From: Sphingobium trunci
GTDB lineage: Bacteria > Pseudomonadota > Alphaproteobacteria > Sphingomonadales > Sphingomonadaceae
Length of the DNA stretch: 64,000 nucleotides
Reading direction: 5' to 3'
Assembly: GCF_022664535.1 (NCBI RefSeq)
Contig: NZ_JAKUJY010000001.1
Location: 248,001 to 312,000, forward strand
Shown: positions 36,118-44,034 of the stretch, piece by piece
Numbering within the stretch: the stretch's first letter is position 1
Layout: each line of letters begins with the position of its first letter
Translations under genes and position numbers: made by a program
Notes under the pieces: generated by a model
Told to the model about the DNA's origin: nothing
Databases searched by the model: none
What the model saw: only the letters and a program-made list of their open reading frames with translations

Positions 36118-36974
36118 CCCCCCGCTTCGCCCGCTACGCCGTCATCGACTGGTCCGGCGCCAGGGGGTCGCGCCACAAGGGGATCGCCGTCGCCCTGTGC
36201 GAAGCCGGAGACGCCGTCCCGACGCTGCAGCATCCCCCCGGCGGCGGCCTCTGGTCGCGCCGCGCCGTCGCCGACTGGCTCATCGGAAAGGCGGGCGAAG
36301 CGCCCACCCTGTTCGGCTTCGACTTCAGCTTCGCCCCGCCCTTCGTGACGCGCGGCGGCTATCTGCCGGGCGATGACGTGCCCGTCACCGGCCCCGCCTT
36401 CTGGGCCTATGTCGAGAGCGTCTGCGATGACGAGGATCTGGGCGCCGTCAGCCTGCTGGAGCGGACCCACCGCCGTCATTTCTATTTCGGCAAGGCGGAC
36501 GGGATCAAGGCCGACTATATGCACAACCGCCTGTGCGAAGCGCATTACAACGCCCAGGGCGGCGGCAAGCCCTCCACCGTCTATGACGCCATCGGCGCGG
36601 CGCAGGTCGCCAAGGCCAGCTTTGCGGGCATGCGCCTGCTCCACCATGTCCACGCCCATGTCCCCGTCTGGCCGTTCGATCCCCCGCCTGAAGACGGTTC
36701 GCTGGTCGTGGAAATCTACACCAGCATCGCCGCCCGCGCCGCCGGCCGTCCGAAAGGCCAGAGCAAGATGCGCGACCTCGCCGCGCTCAACGATGCCCTG
36801 CTGGCAATCGAATCGCTGCCGCATGAGGGGCTGCCGCCGGACGATCATGGCGCCGACGCCATCCTCACCGCCGCCTGGCTCCGCCGCGCCGCCCCCCGCC
36901 CCAGCCTCTGGACGCCGCCGATGCTGGACGAAAAAATCGCTGCAACGGAGGGCTGGACGTTCGGCATCATCTGA
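36114..36974 (+). CDS. DUF429-like protein, predicted RNase H-type fold
   Basis: The 286-residue product starts MTPRFARYAVIDWSGARG and has GFDFSFAPPFVTRG, YDAIGAAQVAKASFAGM and VVEIYTSIAARAA. It ends with HGADAILTAAWLRRA. The spaced Asp/Glu positions (D in IDWSGA, D in GFDFS, E in VEIYTS, D in ADAILTAA) match the acidic cluster of DUF429/RNase-H-like proteins. That makes a nuclease-type active site plausible but unproven. It is translationally coupled to rarA (ATGA), hinting at a DNA-repair link. Confidence 0.75.
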   Translation: MTPRFARYAVIDWSGARGSRHKGIAVALCEAGDAVPTLQHPPGGGLWSRRAVADWLIGKAGEAPTLFGFDFSFAPPFVTRGGYLPGDDVPVTGPAFWAYVESVCDDEDLGAVSLLERTHRRHFYFGKADGIKADYMHNRLCEAHYNAQGGGKPSTVYDAIGAAQVAKASFAGMRLLHHVHAHVPVWPFDPPPEDGSLVVEIYTSIAARAAGRPKGQSKMRDLAALNDALLAIESLPHEGLPPDDHGADAILTAAWLRRAAPRPSLWTPPMLDEKIAATEGWTFGII

Positions 36975-37005
36975 TAGTAAGGCGCTCGGCGTCAGCGACT
37001 GACAT

Positions 37006-37080
<75 letters not shown>

Positions 37081-37231
37081 TCAACGCCTGAAGACCGGCA
37101 AATGGCACCGGGGCGTAAACTCATCGATACGCTCAAAAGCCGGGCACGCGCGCCAGCCCGTGCCCGCCGCCCGGATTTCGGGCCTGGCATCGCTTCCGCC
37201 AACACGTCCCGGACGGCCCCCAACGCAAAAT

Positions 37232-37257
37232 GGGGGCCGGCATTTCTGCCGGTCCCC
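37232..37257 (-). terminator. Strong hairpin, possible minus-strand terminator
   Basis: GGGGGCCGGCA and TGCCGGTCCCC enclose TTTC. Read on the minus strand the stem is followed by ATTTTG, a plausible terminator for a transcript coming from the cupin side, about 430 bases beyond that gene's stop. On the plus strand no T-run follows. Confidence 0.45.
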
Positions 37258-37652
37258 ACTTCCGTCGTGTCTCTCGATCCGCTTCTCTTTCAAGATGCGA
37301 TCATCGGACTCGGCGCGCGATATGTCCGCCTGAAAGGCCTCCATATCGTGTCGGCTCCGTTTGCCCGGCCGGCCGGCCGTTCTCCCGCAGCCGTCCTCCC
37401 TATTCGATGCCCGACGTTCACTTTCGCGCGTGCACGGCATCGTCCATGAGAGGACCATCGGCTTTCCACATCTTCCTTCCGGTCCATGCTTCTTTTCCGA
37501 CGCTCGAAAAGCTCTTCAAGTCACTGATTTCTCACCGACTTTGGCATCCAGATTTCTCTGTCTCCCGTTCTTTTCGATAGGGAGATGGTCTCACCAAAAG
37601 CGAGTCGTTCAAAGCGGAATCTGACGATTCGAAGAAGGCCTGAACCTAAAGC

Positions 37653-37671
37653 TGTGGATAATTGTGGATAA
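37653..37671. promoter_or_regulatory. Two tandem perfect DnaA boxes
   Basis: TGTGGATAA occurs at 37653-37661 and again at 37663-37671, one base apart, both exact complements of the consensus TTATCCACA. A T-rich run follows at once, and a weaker box (TTTCCACA) lies near 37463. Such pairs occur at replication origins and in DnaA-controlled promoters. Confidence 0.55.
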
Positions 37672-37688
37672 TTTTTTCACGGTATGAA

Positions 37689-38138
37689 TCAGGGCAGATC
37701 ATCCCCCGGCGACCAGTGCCGGGGCGCCAGCGAAAAGCCCGAAAAATCAAATCCAGGCACCACCGTGCAACTCACCAGCGTCCAGCCACCCAGCGGGCGC
37801 GCCGCCTGCCAGTGATGCGCGGGAACCCGTAACTGCGGATGTTCGCCCGCCAGCACATCGCCGCCCAGCACCCAGTCCCGCGCCGTTTCGCCATCGCCCG
37901 CGACGGACAGGGTCAGCGGCGCCCCGGCATGCCAGAACCAGTGCTCCTCGGCATCCACCCGGTGCCAATGCGAATGCTGATGCGCCTCCAGCAGGAAATG
38001 GATCGCCGTTCCGCCCGCGCGCTCGCCGGGTGCGGCGGCGGCACGCCAGGTTTCCCGATACCAGCCGCCTTCGGGATGCGGCGACAGCCCCAAAGCCTCG
38101 ATCACGGCCTTCGCCGCCGCCTCATCGCCCCCGTCCAT
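37689..38138 (-). CDS. Cupin-fold protein, DUF985 family
   Basis: This 149-residue single-cupin protein has SPHPEGGWYRETWR at the start, IHFLLEAHQHSHWHRVDAEE (first cupin box with metal-binding His/Glu) and RVPAHHWQAARPLGGW (second box). It ends with VVPGFDFSGFSLA, all typical of DUF985. Metal and substrate are unknown. It precedes, divergently, the glycine-zipper gene. Confidence 0.88.
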   Translation of the reverse strand: MDGGDEAAAKAVIEALGLSPHPEGGWYRETWRAAAAPGERAGGTAIHFLLEAHQHSHWHRVDAEEHWFWHAGAPLTLSVAGDGETARDWVLGGDVLAGEHPQLRVPAHHWQAARPLGGWTLVSCTVVPGFDFSGFSLAPRHWSPGDDLP

Positions 38139-38261
38139 CGTCTCACCTCAAAATTTTATCGCAACGAAAACAACACTCTGCCTTGTTGCCGCAGGTTCAT
38201 GCAACCTCGATCAATATGTGCGGGTTGAATGTGCAAATCACGCTTTTTTGGAGGAGATAAA

Positions 38262-38564
38262 ATGCGTAAGACCCTGATGGCCCTCGCCGCCGTTTCGCTG
38301 GCCATTCCCGTTTCGATGGCCGTTCCGACGGAGGGCGCCAGCGCGCGCCGCCACTATGAATATCGCGAATGGCGTGGCCGCGACGGCCGCACCTATTGCC
38401 GCAAGTCCGACGGCACGACCGGCCTGATCGTCGGCGGCGTCGGCGGTGCGCTGGTCGGCCGCGCGATCGATACCCGTGGCGACCGTGCGACGGGCACGAT
38501 CCTGGGCGCTGCCGGTGGCGCGCTGCTCGGCAAGGAAATCGACAGCAAGCGCCGCTGCCGCTGA
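38262..38564 (+). CDS. Secreted glycine-zipper (2TM) protein
   Basis: This is a 100-residue protein with a Sec signal peptide (MRKTLMALAAVSLAIPVSM) and GREWRGRDGRTY-type charged middle. A glycine-zipper follows: GLIVGGVGGALVGRAI, then TGTILGAAGGALLGKEI. It ends in KRRCR. Such proteins sit in the envelope and often stabilise outer-membrane or stress functions. GGAGGAGATAAA precedes the ATG, an unusually strong Shine-Dalgarno that suggests high expression. Confidence 0.8.
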   Translation: MRKTLMALAAVSLAIPVSMAVPTEGASARRHYEYREWRGRDGRTYCRKSDGTTGLIVGGVGGALVGRAIDTRGDRATGTILGAAGGALLGKEIDSKRRCR

Positions 38565-38616
38565 GTGGAACGGCGCCGCATGTCCCGATGCGGCGCGCCC
38601 GCCCGGTCATCCCCAG

Positions 38617-38654
38617 AAAAAGGGCGGCTTCCCTCGCAGGAAGCCGCCCTTTTT
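38617..38654. terminator. Bidirectional terminator
   Basis: AAAAAGGGCGGCTTCC (38617-38632) and its exact complement (38639-38654) enclose CTCGCA. The A-run on one side and T-run on the other let it end both the glycine-zipper gene (plus) and the next minus-strand gene. Confidence 0.9.
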
Positions 38655-38673
38655 CGATCAGATGGGCTGAAGA

Positions 38674-38958
38674 TTATTCGGCAGCCGCGCCGCGGGCATC
38701 TTCAACCTTGAAGGCAACCGGCTGGCCGCCCGACACGCCCGACACCCGGCCGTTGCGGACCGACAGGTTGAAGGCGACCGCATCCGGGTAACGGCGACCC
38801 GAGATCACCTTTCCCGTCTTGGTGTCCTTCACGTCGTACACATAGGTGTAGCCTTCGTGCGTGAACTTCTGCTTGCCAGCCTCTTCGGCGTACAGCGGAG
38901 CATGGGCAGCGCCCAGGGCGATCAGGCCCGAAACAATGAACTTCGACAGCATTCGCAT
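38674..38958 (-). CDS. Secreted 94-residue protein
   Basis: The function is unknown. The product has a signal peptide (MLSKFIVSGLIALGAAHAPL) and a small mature domain that reads FTHEGYTYVYDVKDTKTG, VISGRRYPDAVAFNLSV and VSGGQPVAFKVED. The YVYDV...ISGR pattern suggests a compact beta domain. AAGGAG lies 7 bases before the ATG at 38958. It faces the bidirectional terminator shared with the glycine-zipper gene. Confidence 0.72.
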   Translation of the reverse strand: MRMLSKFIVSGLIALGAAHAPLYAEEAGKQKFTHEGYTYVYDVKDTKTGKVISGRRYPDAVAFNLSVRNGRVSGVSGGQPVAFKVEDARGAAAE

Positions 38959-39103
38959 GGGTAAACTCCTTGTGAATGCCGATCAAACACCTCTGGAACA
39001 TTCTTTTCTGTTGCAGCCAATTTATGGTGCGCCGCACAAAAACGACAATCGCAAAGAAAGGCGGACCAATTGCATTTCCCGCAACCGGGCGGGCGCGCCG
39101 GGG

Positions 39104-39511
39104 TCAAGCCTTTGACAAGGCAAGGATATGCCTGAACTCCGCTTCGGTCAGGGGCGACACGGAAAGGCGCGACTGGCGGATCATCACCATGTCTTTCAGC
39201 ACCGGATCGGCCTTCATCGTCTTCAGGGTCACCGGTTTCCGCAGCTTTTCCTTCGGCCCGACATGGACGGCGATCCACTTGCCGGTATCGTCGGTGCTGT
39301 CGGGCGCGGCTTCCTCGACAATCTCCATGATGCCGACCGCTTCGACCCCGATATTGCTGTGGTAGAAGATCGACAGGTCGCCCTTCCTCATCGCCTTCAT
39401 ATTGTTCTGGGCGGCATGGTTGCGCACGCCATCCCATTCCGCCTTCCCCTTTGCGACCAGATCGTCATAGGAAAAGACATCGGGTTCCGATTTCATCAGC
39501 CAATAGTTCAT
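39104..39511 (-). CDS. EVE-domain protein (thymocyte nuclear protein 1-like)
   Basis: This 135-residue single-domain protein has MNYWLMKSEPDVFSYDDLVA, EWDGVRNHAAQNNMKAM and GDLSIFYHSNIGVEAVGI, the classic bacterial EVE (PUA-like) fold that binds modified bases. Its Trp residues and the YHSN loop form the recognition site in the family. The ligand in bacteria is thought to be modified DNA or RNA. GGAGAAGCC precedes the ATG at 39511. It is divergent from the 2OG oxygenase. Confidence 0.93.
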   Translation of the reverse strand: MNYWLMKSEPDVFSYDDLVAKGKAEWDGVRNHAAQNNMKAMRKGDLSIFYHSNIGVEAVGIMEIVEEAAPDSTDDTGKWIAVHVGPKEKLRKPVTLKTMKADPVLKDMVMIRQSRLSVSPLTEAEFRHILALSKA

Positions 39512-39617
39512 GGCTTCTCCTTGCATCAGGCGCAAAGGGCGATCAAGGATGCGCCATCGGGTCCGGCCGGCAGAATAGCCCAGGCCAGGACAATCGTCTG
39601 ATTTTCGGAGAATAATC

Positions 39618-40559
39618 GTGTCGCAATCGGTACTGGAACAAGTGCCCCTCCTGTCCCTTGGCACCATGACGAAGGCCGATTTCGCCACGGCCTTCGGCGG
39701 TTCCTTCCAGCGTTTCGGCTTCGCCATGGTGAAGGACCATGGCATGGACCAGTCGCTGATCGATCGGGGCTGGGCGCTGGCCCGGCGGTTTTTCGCCCTG
39801 CCCGATGATGTGAAGCGCCGTTACGACGCCCGATATAATGGCGGGCAGCGCGGCTATACCGCCTTCGGCGTGGAAATCGCCAAGGGCGCGAGCGAGAACG
39901 ACCTCAAGGAATTCTGGCATGTCGGCCGCGACCTGCCCCCCGGCGATCCGCTGGCGGAAACCATGCCGCCCAATGTCTGGCCCGACGAATTGCCGGAATT
40001 TCATGACACCTTCACCCGGCTCTACGGCGAATTCGACCGGGTCGGGGCCGAACTGCTCTCCGCCATCGCCCTCTATCTCGGCCTGCCGGAACGCTGGTTC
40101 GACGGCCCGGTCGAAAATGGCAATTCGATCCTGCGCCTGCTCCATTATCCGCCGGTCTCCCCGGAGGCCCCCGGCATCCGCGCCGGCGCGCATGAGGACA
40201 TCAACCTCATCACCCTGCTGCTGGGCGCGGAGGAAGGCGGGCTGGAACTCAGGGACCGCGACGGCAACTGGCTGCCCGTCGTCCCACCGCAGGGCGCGCT
40301 GGCCATCAATGTCGGCGACATGCTCCAGCGCCTGACCAACTACCGGCTGCCCTCGACCAGCCATCGCGTGGTCAATCCGCCGCCCGAACGGCGCGGCTTC
40401 TCGCGCTATTCCATGCCCTTCTTCCTGCACCTGCGGCCCGATTTCCTGATCGACGCGCTGCCGCAATGCGTCGATGCCGGCCATCCCCGCCGCGATCCGC
40501 CGATCACCGCGCACGACTATCTGACCGAAAGGCTGCGCGAAATCGGCCTGATCAAATAG
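39618..40559 (+). CDS. Isopenicillin-N-synthase-like 2OG-Fe(II) oxygenase
   Basis: This 313-residue non-haem oxygenase starts at GTG 39618 (CGGAGAAT upstream). The N-terminal DIOX region includes GFAMVKDHGMDQSLID. The catalytic domain has GAHEDINLITLLLG (H-x-D) and STSHRVVNPPPERRGFSRYS, where the second His and the Arg bind iron and 2-oxoglutarate. It probably hydroxylates or oxidises a small molecule; the substrate is unknown. Confidence 0.9.
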   Translation: MSQSVLEQVPLLSLGTMTKADFATAFGGSFQRFGFAMVKDHGMDQSLIDRGWALARRFFALPDDVKRRYDARYNGGQRGYTAFGVEIAKGASENDLKEFWHVGRDLPPGDPLAETMPPNVWPDELPEFHDTFTRLYGEFDRVGAELLSAIALYLGLPERWFDGPVENGNSILRLLHYPPVSPEAPGIRAGAHEDINLITLLLGAEEGGLELRDRDGNWLPVVPPQGALAINVGDMLQRLTNYRLPSTSHRVVNPPPERRGFSRYSMPFFLHLRPDFLIDALPQCVDAGHPRRDPPITAHDYLTERLREIGLIK

Positions 40560-40577
40560 AGAAGCGCCTCCGGGCGC

Positions 40578-40961
40578 CTATTTCCGCCCGCGCCCCATGG
40601 TGATGCCGATTTCCTCGCTTTTCTCGCTCAGCGCGAGTTTCACGATCTTCACCTCGACATGGGTGACCTTGTCGTCCTGCAGGAAGATGGTCTCGATGAT
40701 GTGATCCGCCACCGCCTCGATCAGCGTGAAATGCTGGCCTTCGGGCAGCGCGCTGGTCGCGGCATGTTTCAGGTCCATATAGTTTTTGGACCGCGACAAA
40801 GGCGTATTGGGATCATAATGATCCGCGATCTTCAGCTTCGCGCGGATCGAGATGCGCAGCGGCTGCGGCAGGTGCGTCTCCTCCGAATAGATGCCGGTCA
40901 GGACATCCACATCCAGATTATTCACCTCCAACGTCAGAAAATCGTCAAATCCGCTGTTCAT
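40578..40961 (-). CDS. Dihydroneopterin aldolase-like protein
   Basis: This 127-residue FolB/tunnelling-fold protein has LEVNNLDVDVLTGIYSEE, RISIRAKLKIADHYD and FTLIEAVADHIIETIFLQD, which match the folate FolB fold (short T-fold homologue). The catalytic Glu of FolB is in the early loop, and the equivalent of the catalytic Lys may be KIVKLAL. It is convergent with the oxygenase by 18 bases. Genuine folate aldolase versus a divergent relative is uncertain. Confidence 0.8.
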   Translation of the reverse strand: MNSGFDDFLTLEVNNLDVDVLTGIYSEETHLPQPLRISIRAKLKIADHYDPNTPLSRSKNYMDLKHAATSALPEGQHFTLIEAVADHIIETIFLQDDKVTHVEVKIVKLALSEKSEEIGITMGRGRK

Positions 40962-41104
40962 ATCCCGCCACATTCGACCCTTCCCCGCTACAGGCATGGC
41001 CTGCCGCGGGCGGGGTCCAGTTTAGACTTTTATTTTGCGAAGCAGGCGCTAAAGCCCGCCGCTCTTGGCGCGTCCATGCGCCATTGAAGGCGGATCGGCA
41101 AGAC

Positions 41105-41623
41105 GTGTCTGTAATAGTGCCCCTCAACATCATGGCTCAGGAAGCGATCGAGCAACTGCTCGACGCGGCATTCGGCCCTGACCGGCATGGCCGGACCGCC
41201 TATCTGATTCGCGACGGCATGCCCTGGCTTCCCGAACTTTCCTTCGGAATCGAGGATGAGAAGGGCAATCTCGTTGGCTCGCTGCAAAGCTGGCCGGTCG
41301 CGCTCACCCATCAGGATGGCAGCCAGACGCCGCTCATCATGGTCGGCCCCGTGGCGGTCGCTCCGGCCCTGCAGGGCACCGGCCATGGCCGGGCGATGAT
41401 GGACGCAGTCGTCACCGCCGCCCGCGCCCAGCGCTGCGACCCGCTGATGATGATCGGCGATCCGGAATATTATGGCCGTTTCTGGGGCTTTTCGGCGGAC
41501 GGCACCAGCGGCTGGGATTGCCCCGGCCCGTTCGAACAGCGCCGCCTTCTGGCCCTGTCCGTCGATGGTCGCCCGATCGGCGGCAAGGGGATGCTCAGTC
41601 CACGGATCACCGTCCAGGCCTGA
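41105..41623 (+). CDS. GNAT-family N-acetyltransferase, YhbS-like
   Basis: This acetyltransferase has the features AIEQLLDAAFGPDRHGRTAY, VALTHQDGSQTPLIMVGPVA and the acetyl-CoA loop ALQGTGHGRAMMDAVV. The last third has GDPEYYGRFWGFSADGT, a YhbS hallmark. The start is uncertain: GTG 41105 was chosen as closest to family starts, but TTG 41084 and ATG 41132 are also possible and no candidate has a good Shine-Dalgarno. The substrate is unknown. Confidence 0.85.
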   Translation: MSVIVPLNIMAQEAIEQLLDAAFGPDRHGRTAYLIRDGMPWLPELSFGIEDEKGNLVGSLQSWPVALTHQDGSQTPLIMVGPVAVAPALQGTGHGRAMMDAVVTAARAQRCDPLMMIGDPEYYGRFWGFSADGTSGWDCPGPFEQRRLLALSVDGRPIGGKGMLSPRITVQA

Positions 41624-41667
41624 AATTCTCTTTTGCCTTCGTCGAAAAGCGCTCCTATCTCGACCGC

Positions 41668-42234
41668 ATGCCGATGGAGCCTCCCCCCGACCTTGCCAGC
41701 CTATCCCTGACCGACATTGCGCGCCTGCTGGCGGAAAAGCGCCTTCCCCCGGTCGAAAAATGGAACCCGGCCCATTGCGGCGACAGCGACATGCGCATCG
41801 CCCGCGACGGCACCTGGTTCCACCAGGGCTCCCCCATCGGCCGCGAAGCCATGGTCCGCCTCTTCTCGACCATCCTGCGCCGCGAGGCCGACGGCAGCTA
41901 CGTCCTCGTCACCCCGGTCGAAAAGCTCTCGATCGAGGTGGAGGACGCCCCCTTCATCGCGGTGGAACTCAAGACCGAGGGCGAGGACCGGGAAAGAAGC
42001 CTCGCCTTCCGCCTCAACACGGGCGATCTGGTCGCGGCCGGGCCGGACAATGCCCTTGTCCTGCGCGAGACGGCGGACGGTCCCCATCCCTACATCCATG
42101 TCCGCGGCGGGATGGAGGCCCTAATCGCGCGCAGCGTCTATTATGAGCTGATGAACCTCGCGCTCGACGAGAATGCCGACCCCATCGGCCTCTGGAGCGA
42201 CGGCGCCTTCTTCGCGCTGGACGGATCGGCATGA
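41668..42234 (+). CDS. DUF1285-family protein
   Basis: This 188-residue protein is typical of DUF1285: MRIARDGTWFHQGSPIGREA, VTPVEKLSIEVEDAPFIAVE and GDLVAAGPDNALVLRET. It ends with SVYYELMNLAL...WSDGAFFALD. The family has a PH-like/YpfA-like fold and unknown function. It overlaps the next gene by ATGA and is the first of a three-gene operon with nudL and cca. Confidence 0.92.
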   Translation: MPMEPPPDLASLSLTDIARLLAEKRLPPVEKWNPAHCGDSDMRIARDGTWFHQGSPIGREAMVRLFSTILRREADGSYVLVTPVEKLSIEVEDAPFIAVELKTEGEDRERSLAFRLNTGDLVAAGPDNALVLRETADGPHPYIHVRGGMEALIARSVYYELMNLALDENADPIGLWSDGAFFALDGSA

Positions 42235-42842
42235 CCCTGGCGGAGCAGTTGCGCGCGGCGCTCAGACAGGGCCATGAACGCGAGCTCGACCTGACCTCCC
42301 CCGAAACCCGCGATCCGCGCATCGAGGACGGCATGGTCCTGGCACCCGCCGCCGTGCTGGTGGCGATCACGGACCGGCCCGATCCCGGCCTCATCCTGAC
42401 CCAACGCTCCGCCCGATTGCGCAAACATCCCGGGCAAATCGCCTTTCCGGGCGGCCGCGTCGATGAAGGCGATGCCGACGAAGTGGCCGGCGCCCTGCGC
42501 GAGGCACAGGAAGAGATCGGCATCCCCCCGCATCTGGTGGAGATCATCGGAACGTCCGACCGCTACCACACCTTCACCGGCTTCGACATCGTGCCCGTGC
42601 TGGGCGTCATCCCCCCCGACCTTCCGCTCCTCCCCCAGGAAAGCGAGGTGGATTCATGGTTCGAACTGCCGCTCTCCTACGCCCTCAATCCCGCCAACAG
42701 AATCCGGAAATCGATAGAATTTGAAGGCTTTAAACGCTATTATTACGAAATAATGTGGCAGGACCGCCGCATCTGGGGCGTCACCGCAGGCATTCTCGCC
42801 AATCTTTCGCGAAGGCTCGGCCATGACCCATCTCCTGCCTGA
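42231..42842 (+). CDS. CoA pyrophosphatase (Nudix, NudL type)
   Basis: This Nudix hydrolase cleaves CoA and derivatives. The 203-residue product has the NuCoA motif (LTQRSARLRKHPGQIAFPGG) followed by the Nudix box GRVDEGD...ALREAQEEIG. That box has one residue more between Gly and Arg than the textbook box, as in NudL. It overlaps the next gene by 20 bases. Confidence 0.93.
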   Translation: MTLAEQLRAALRQGHERELDLTSPETRDPRIEDGMVLAPAAVLVAITDRPDPGLILTQRSARLRKHPGQIAFPGGRVDEGDADEVAGALREAQEEIGIPPHLVEIIGTSDRYHTFTGFDIVPVLGVIPPDLPLLPQESEVDSWFELPLSYALNPANRIRKSIEFEGFKRYYYEIMWQDRRIWGVTAGILANLSRRLGHDPSPA

Positions 42843-44034
42843 CGCCGACTGGCGCCACCGGCCCGGCCTGGACGCGCTGCTCAGCGCGCTGGGCGCCGGC
42901 CGGGGGGAGGCCCGCTTCGTCGGCGGCGCGGTGCGCGACGGCCTGCTCGGCCTGCCGGTCAACGACCTCGACATCGCCACCGTCCTCGATCCGCGCGGCG
43001 TCATCGACCGCCTCAAATCCGCCGGTATCAAGGCCGTGCCGACCGGCATCGACCATGGCACCGTCACGGCGGTCATCCATGGCTGGCCGGTCGAGATCAC
43101 CAGCCTGCGCCGCGACGTCAGCACCGACGGCCGCCGCGCCACCATCGCCTATACCGACGACTGGCGCGAGGATGCCGCCCGGCGCGATTTCACCATCAAC
43201 GCCCTCTATGCCGACCCGATCACCCATGAGATCACCGATTTCTTCGGCGGCGTCGATGACCTGAAGGCCCGTCATGTCCGCTTCATCGGCGACGCGACGG
43301 CCCGGATCGCGGAGGACCATCTCCGCATCCTGCGCTATTTCCGCTTTCTCGCCCGCTTCGGTCATGACGAACCGGATGCGCAGGCCTATGCCGCCTGCCG
43401 CGCCGCCGCCAACAGCCTGATGGCCCTGTCCCGCGAGCGGATCGCGGACGAACTGCTCAAATTGCTGGCGGTCGCCGCTCCGCTCCCCGCGCTGCGCCTG
43501 ATGATCGACGGCGGCATATTGGCGCCCGTCCTCCCGGAAATCGACCGGAGCAGCCTCGACCGCCTGGCCGCGCTGGCCGACCGCGAAGCCGCCTCCTCGA
43601 CGCCCCCATCCGCCCTGCGCCGCCTTGCGGCCCTGCTCCCGCCGGACCCGCGCGTCGCCGACCTGGTCGGCGCCCGGCTCAAGCTCTCCAACAAGGCACG
43701 CAAGCGTCTGGCGGTCGCGCTGGAAGGCCCTGCCACCGGCATGCCGCCCCGCGCCCTCGCCTATCGGATCGGCGTGGAGGGCGCCATCGACCGCCTGCTG
43801 CTCGACCCGCACGCCCCGCTGGAGGGGCTGGCCGCGCTGCACGACTGGACCCCGCCCCGTCTCCCGATCGGCGGCGGCGCCCTCATCGCGCGCGGCCTGC
43901 CACCCGGCCCGGACGTGGCCAAGGCGCTGCAGCAGATACAGGATATCTGGGTGGCGGAGGGTTTTCCCGGCGAACCCCGCCTCGCCGAAATCGCGGATCA
44001 GACCGTTTCGAAATTCCAGCGCGCCCGCCAATAG
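42823..44034 (+). CDS. CCA tRNA nucleotidyltransferase / poly(A) polymerase family
   Basis: This class II nucleotidyltransferase of 403 residues adds or repairs the tRNA CCA end. Motif A is FVGGAVRDGLLGLPVNDLDI with the catalytic DxD; the middle has RRDFTINALYADP and DHLRILRYFRFLARFG. It overlaps the convergent GGDEF-EAL gene by 37 bases. The choice of Cca versus PcnB activity is not decided by sequence, though both tRNAs here already encode CCA. Confidence 0.92.
   Translation: MTHLLPDADWRHRPGLDALLSALGAGRGEARFVGGAVRDGLLGLPVNDLDIATVLDPRGVIDRLKSAGIKAVPTGIDHGTVTAVIHGWPVEITSLRRDVSTDGRRATIAYTDDWREDAARRDFTINALYADPITHEITDFFGGVDDLKARHVRFIGDATARIAEDHLRILRYFRFLARFGHDEPDAQAYAACRAAANSLMALSRERIADELLKLLAVAAPLPALRLMIDGGILAPVLPEIDRSSLDRLAALADREAASSTPPSALRRLAALLPPDPRVADLVGARLKLSNKARKRLAVALEGPATGMPPRALAYRIGVEGAIDRLLLDPHAPLEGLAALHDWTPPRLPIGGGALIARGLPPGPDVAKALQQIQDIWVAEGFPGEPRLAEIADQTVSKFQRARQ

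Larger units (their letters stand above)
37081..37688. other. 608-bp gene-free region with strong hairpin and DnaA boxes
   Basis: No frame here has a ribosome-binding site or protein-like composition. It contains a hairpin at 37232-37257 (11-bp arms, one G-T-type pair, TTTC tetraloop). It also has several smaller dyads, two perfect DnaA boxes at 37653-37671 and an adjacent run of T. The G+C looks lower near 37500-37690 than in the neighbours. It could hold an RNA gene, a long 3' UTR of the minus-strand cupin gene, or an origin; I cannot decide. Confidence 0.55.

Noticed and set aside
37102..37458. Open frames of 115-125 codons on both strands in the gene-free gap
   Set aside because: They have no Shine-Dalgarno, an Arg/Ser/Pro-rich composition typical of random G+C-rich sequence, and no recognisable domain.
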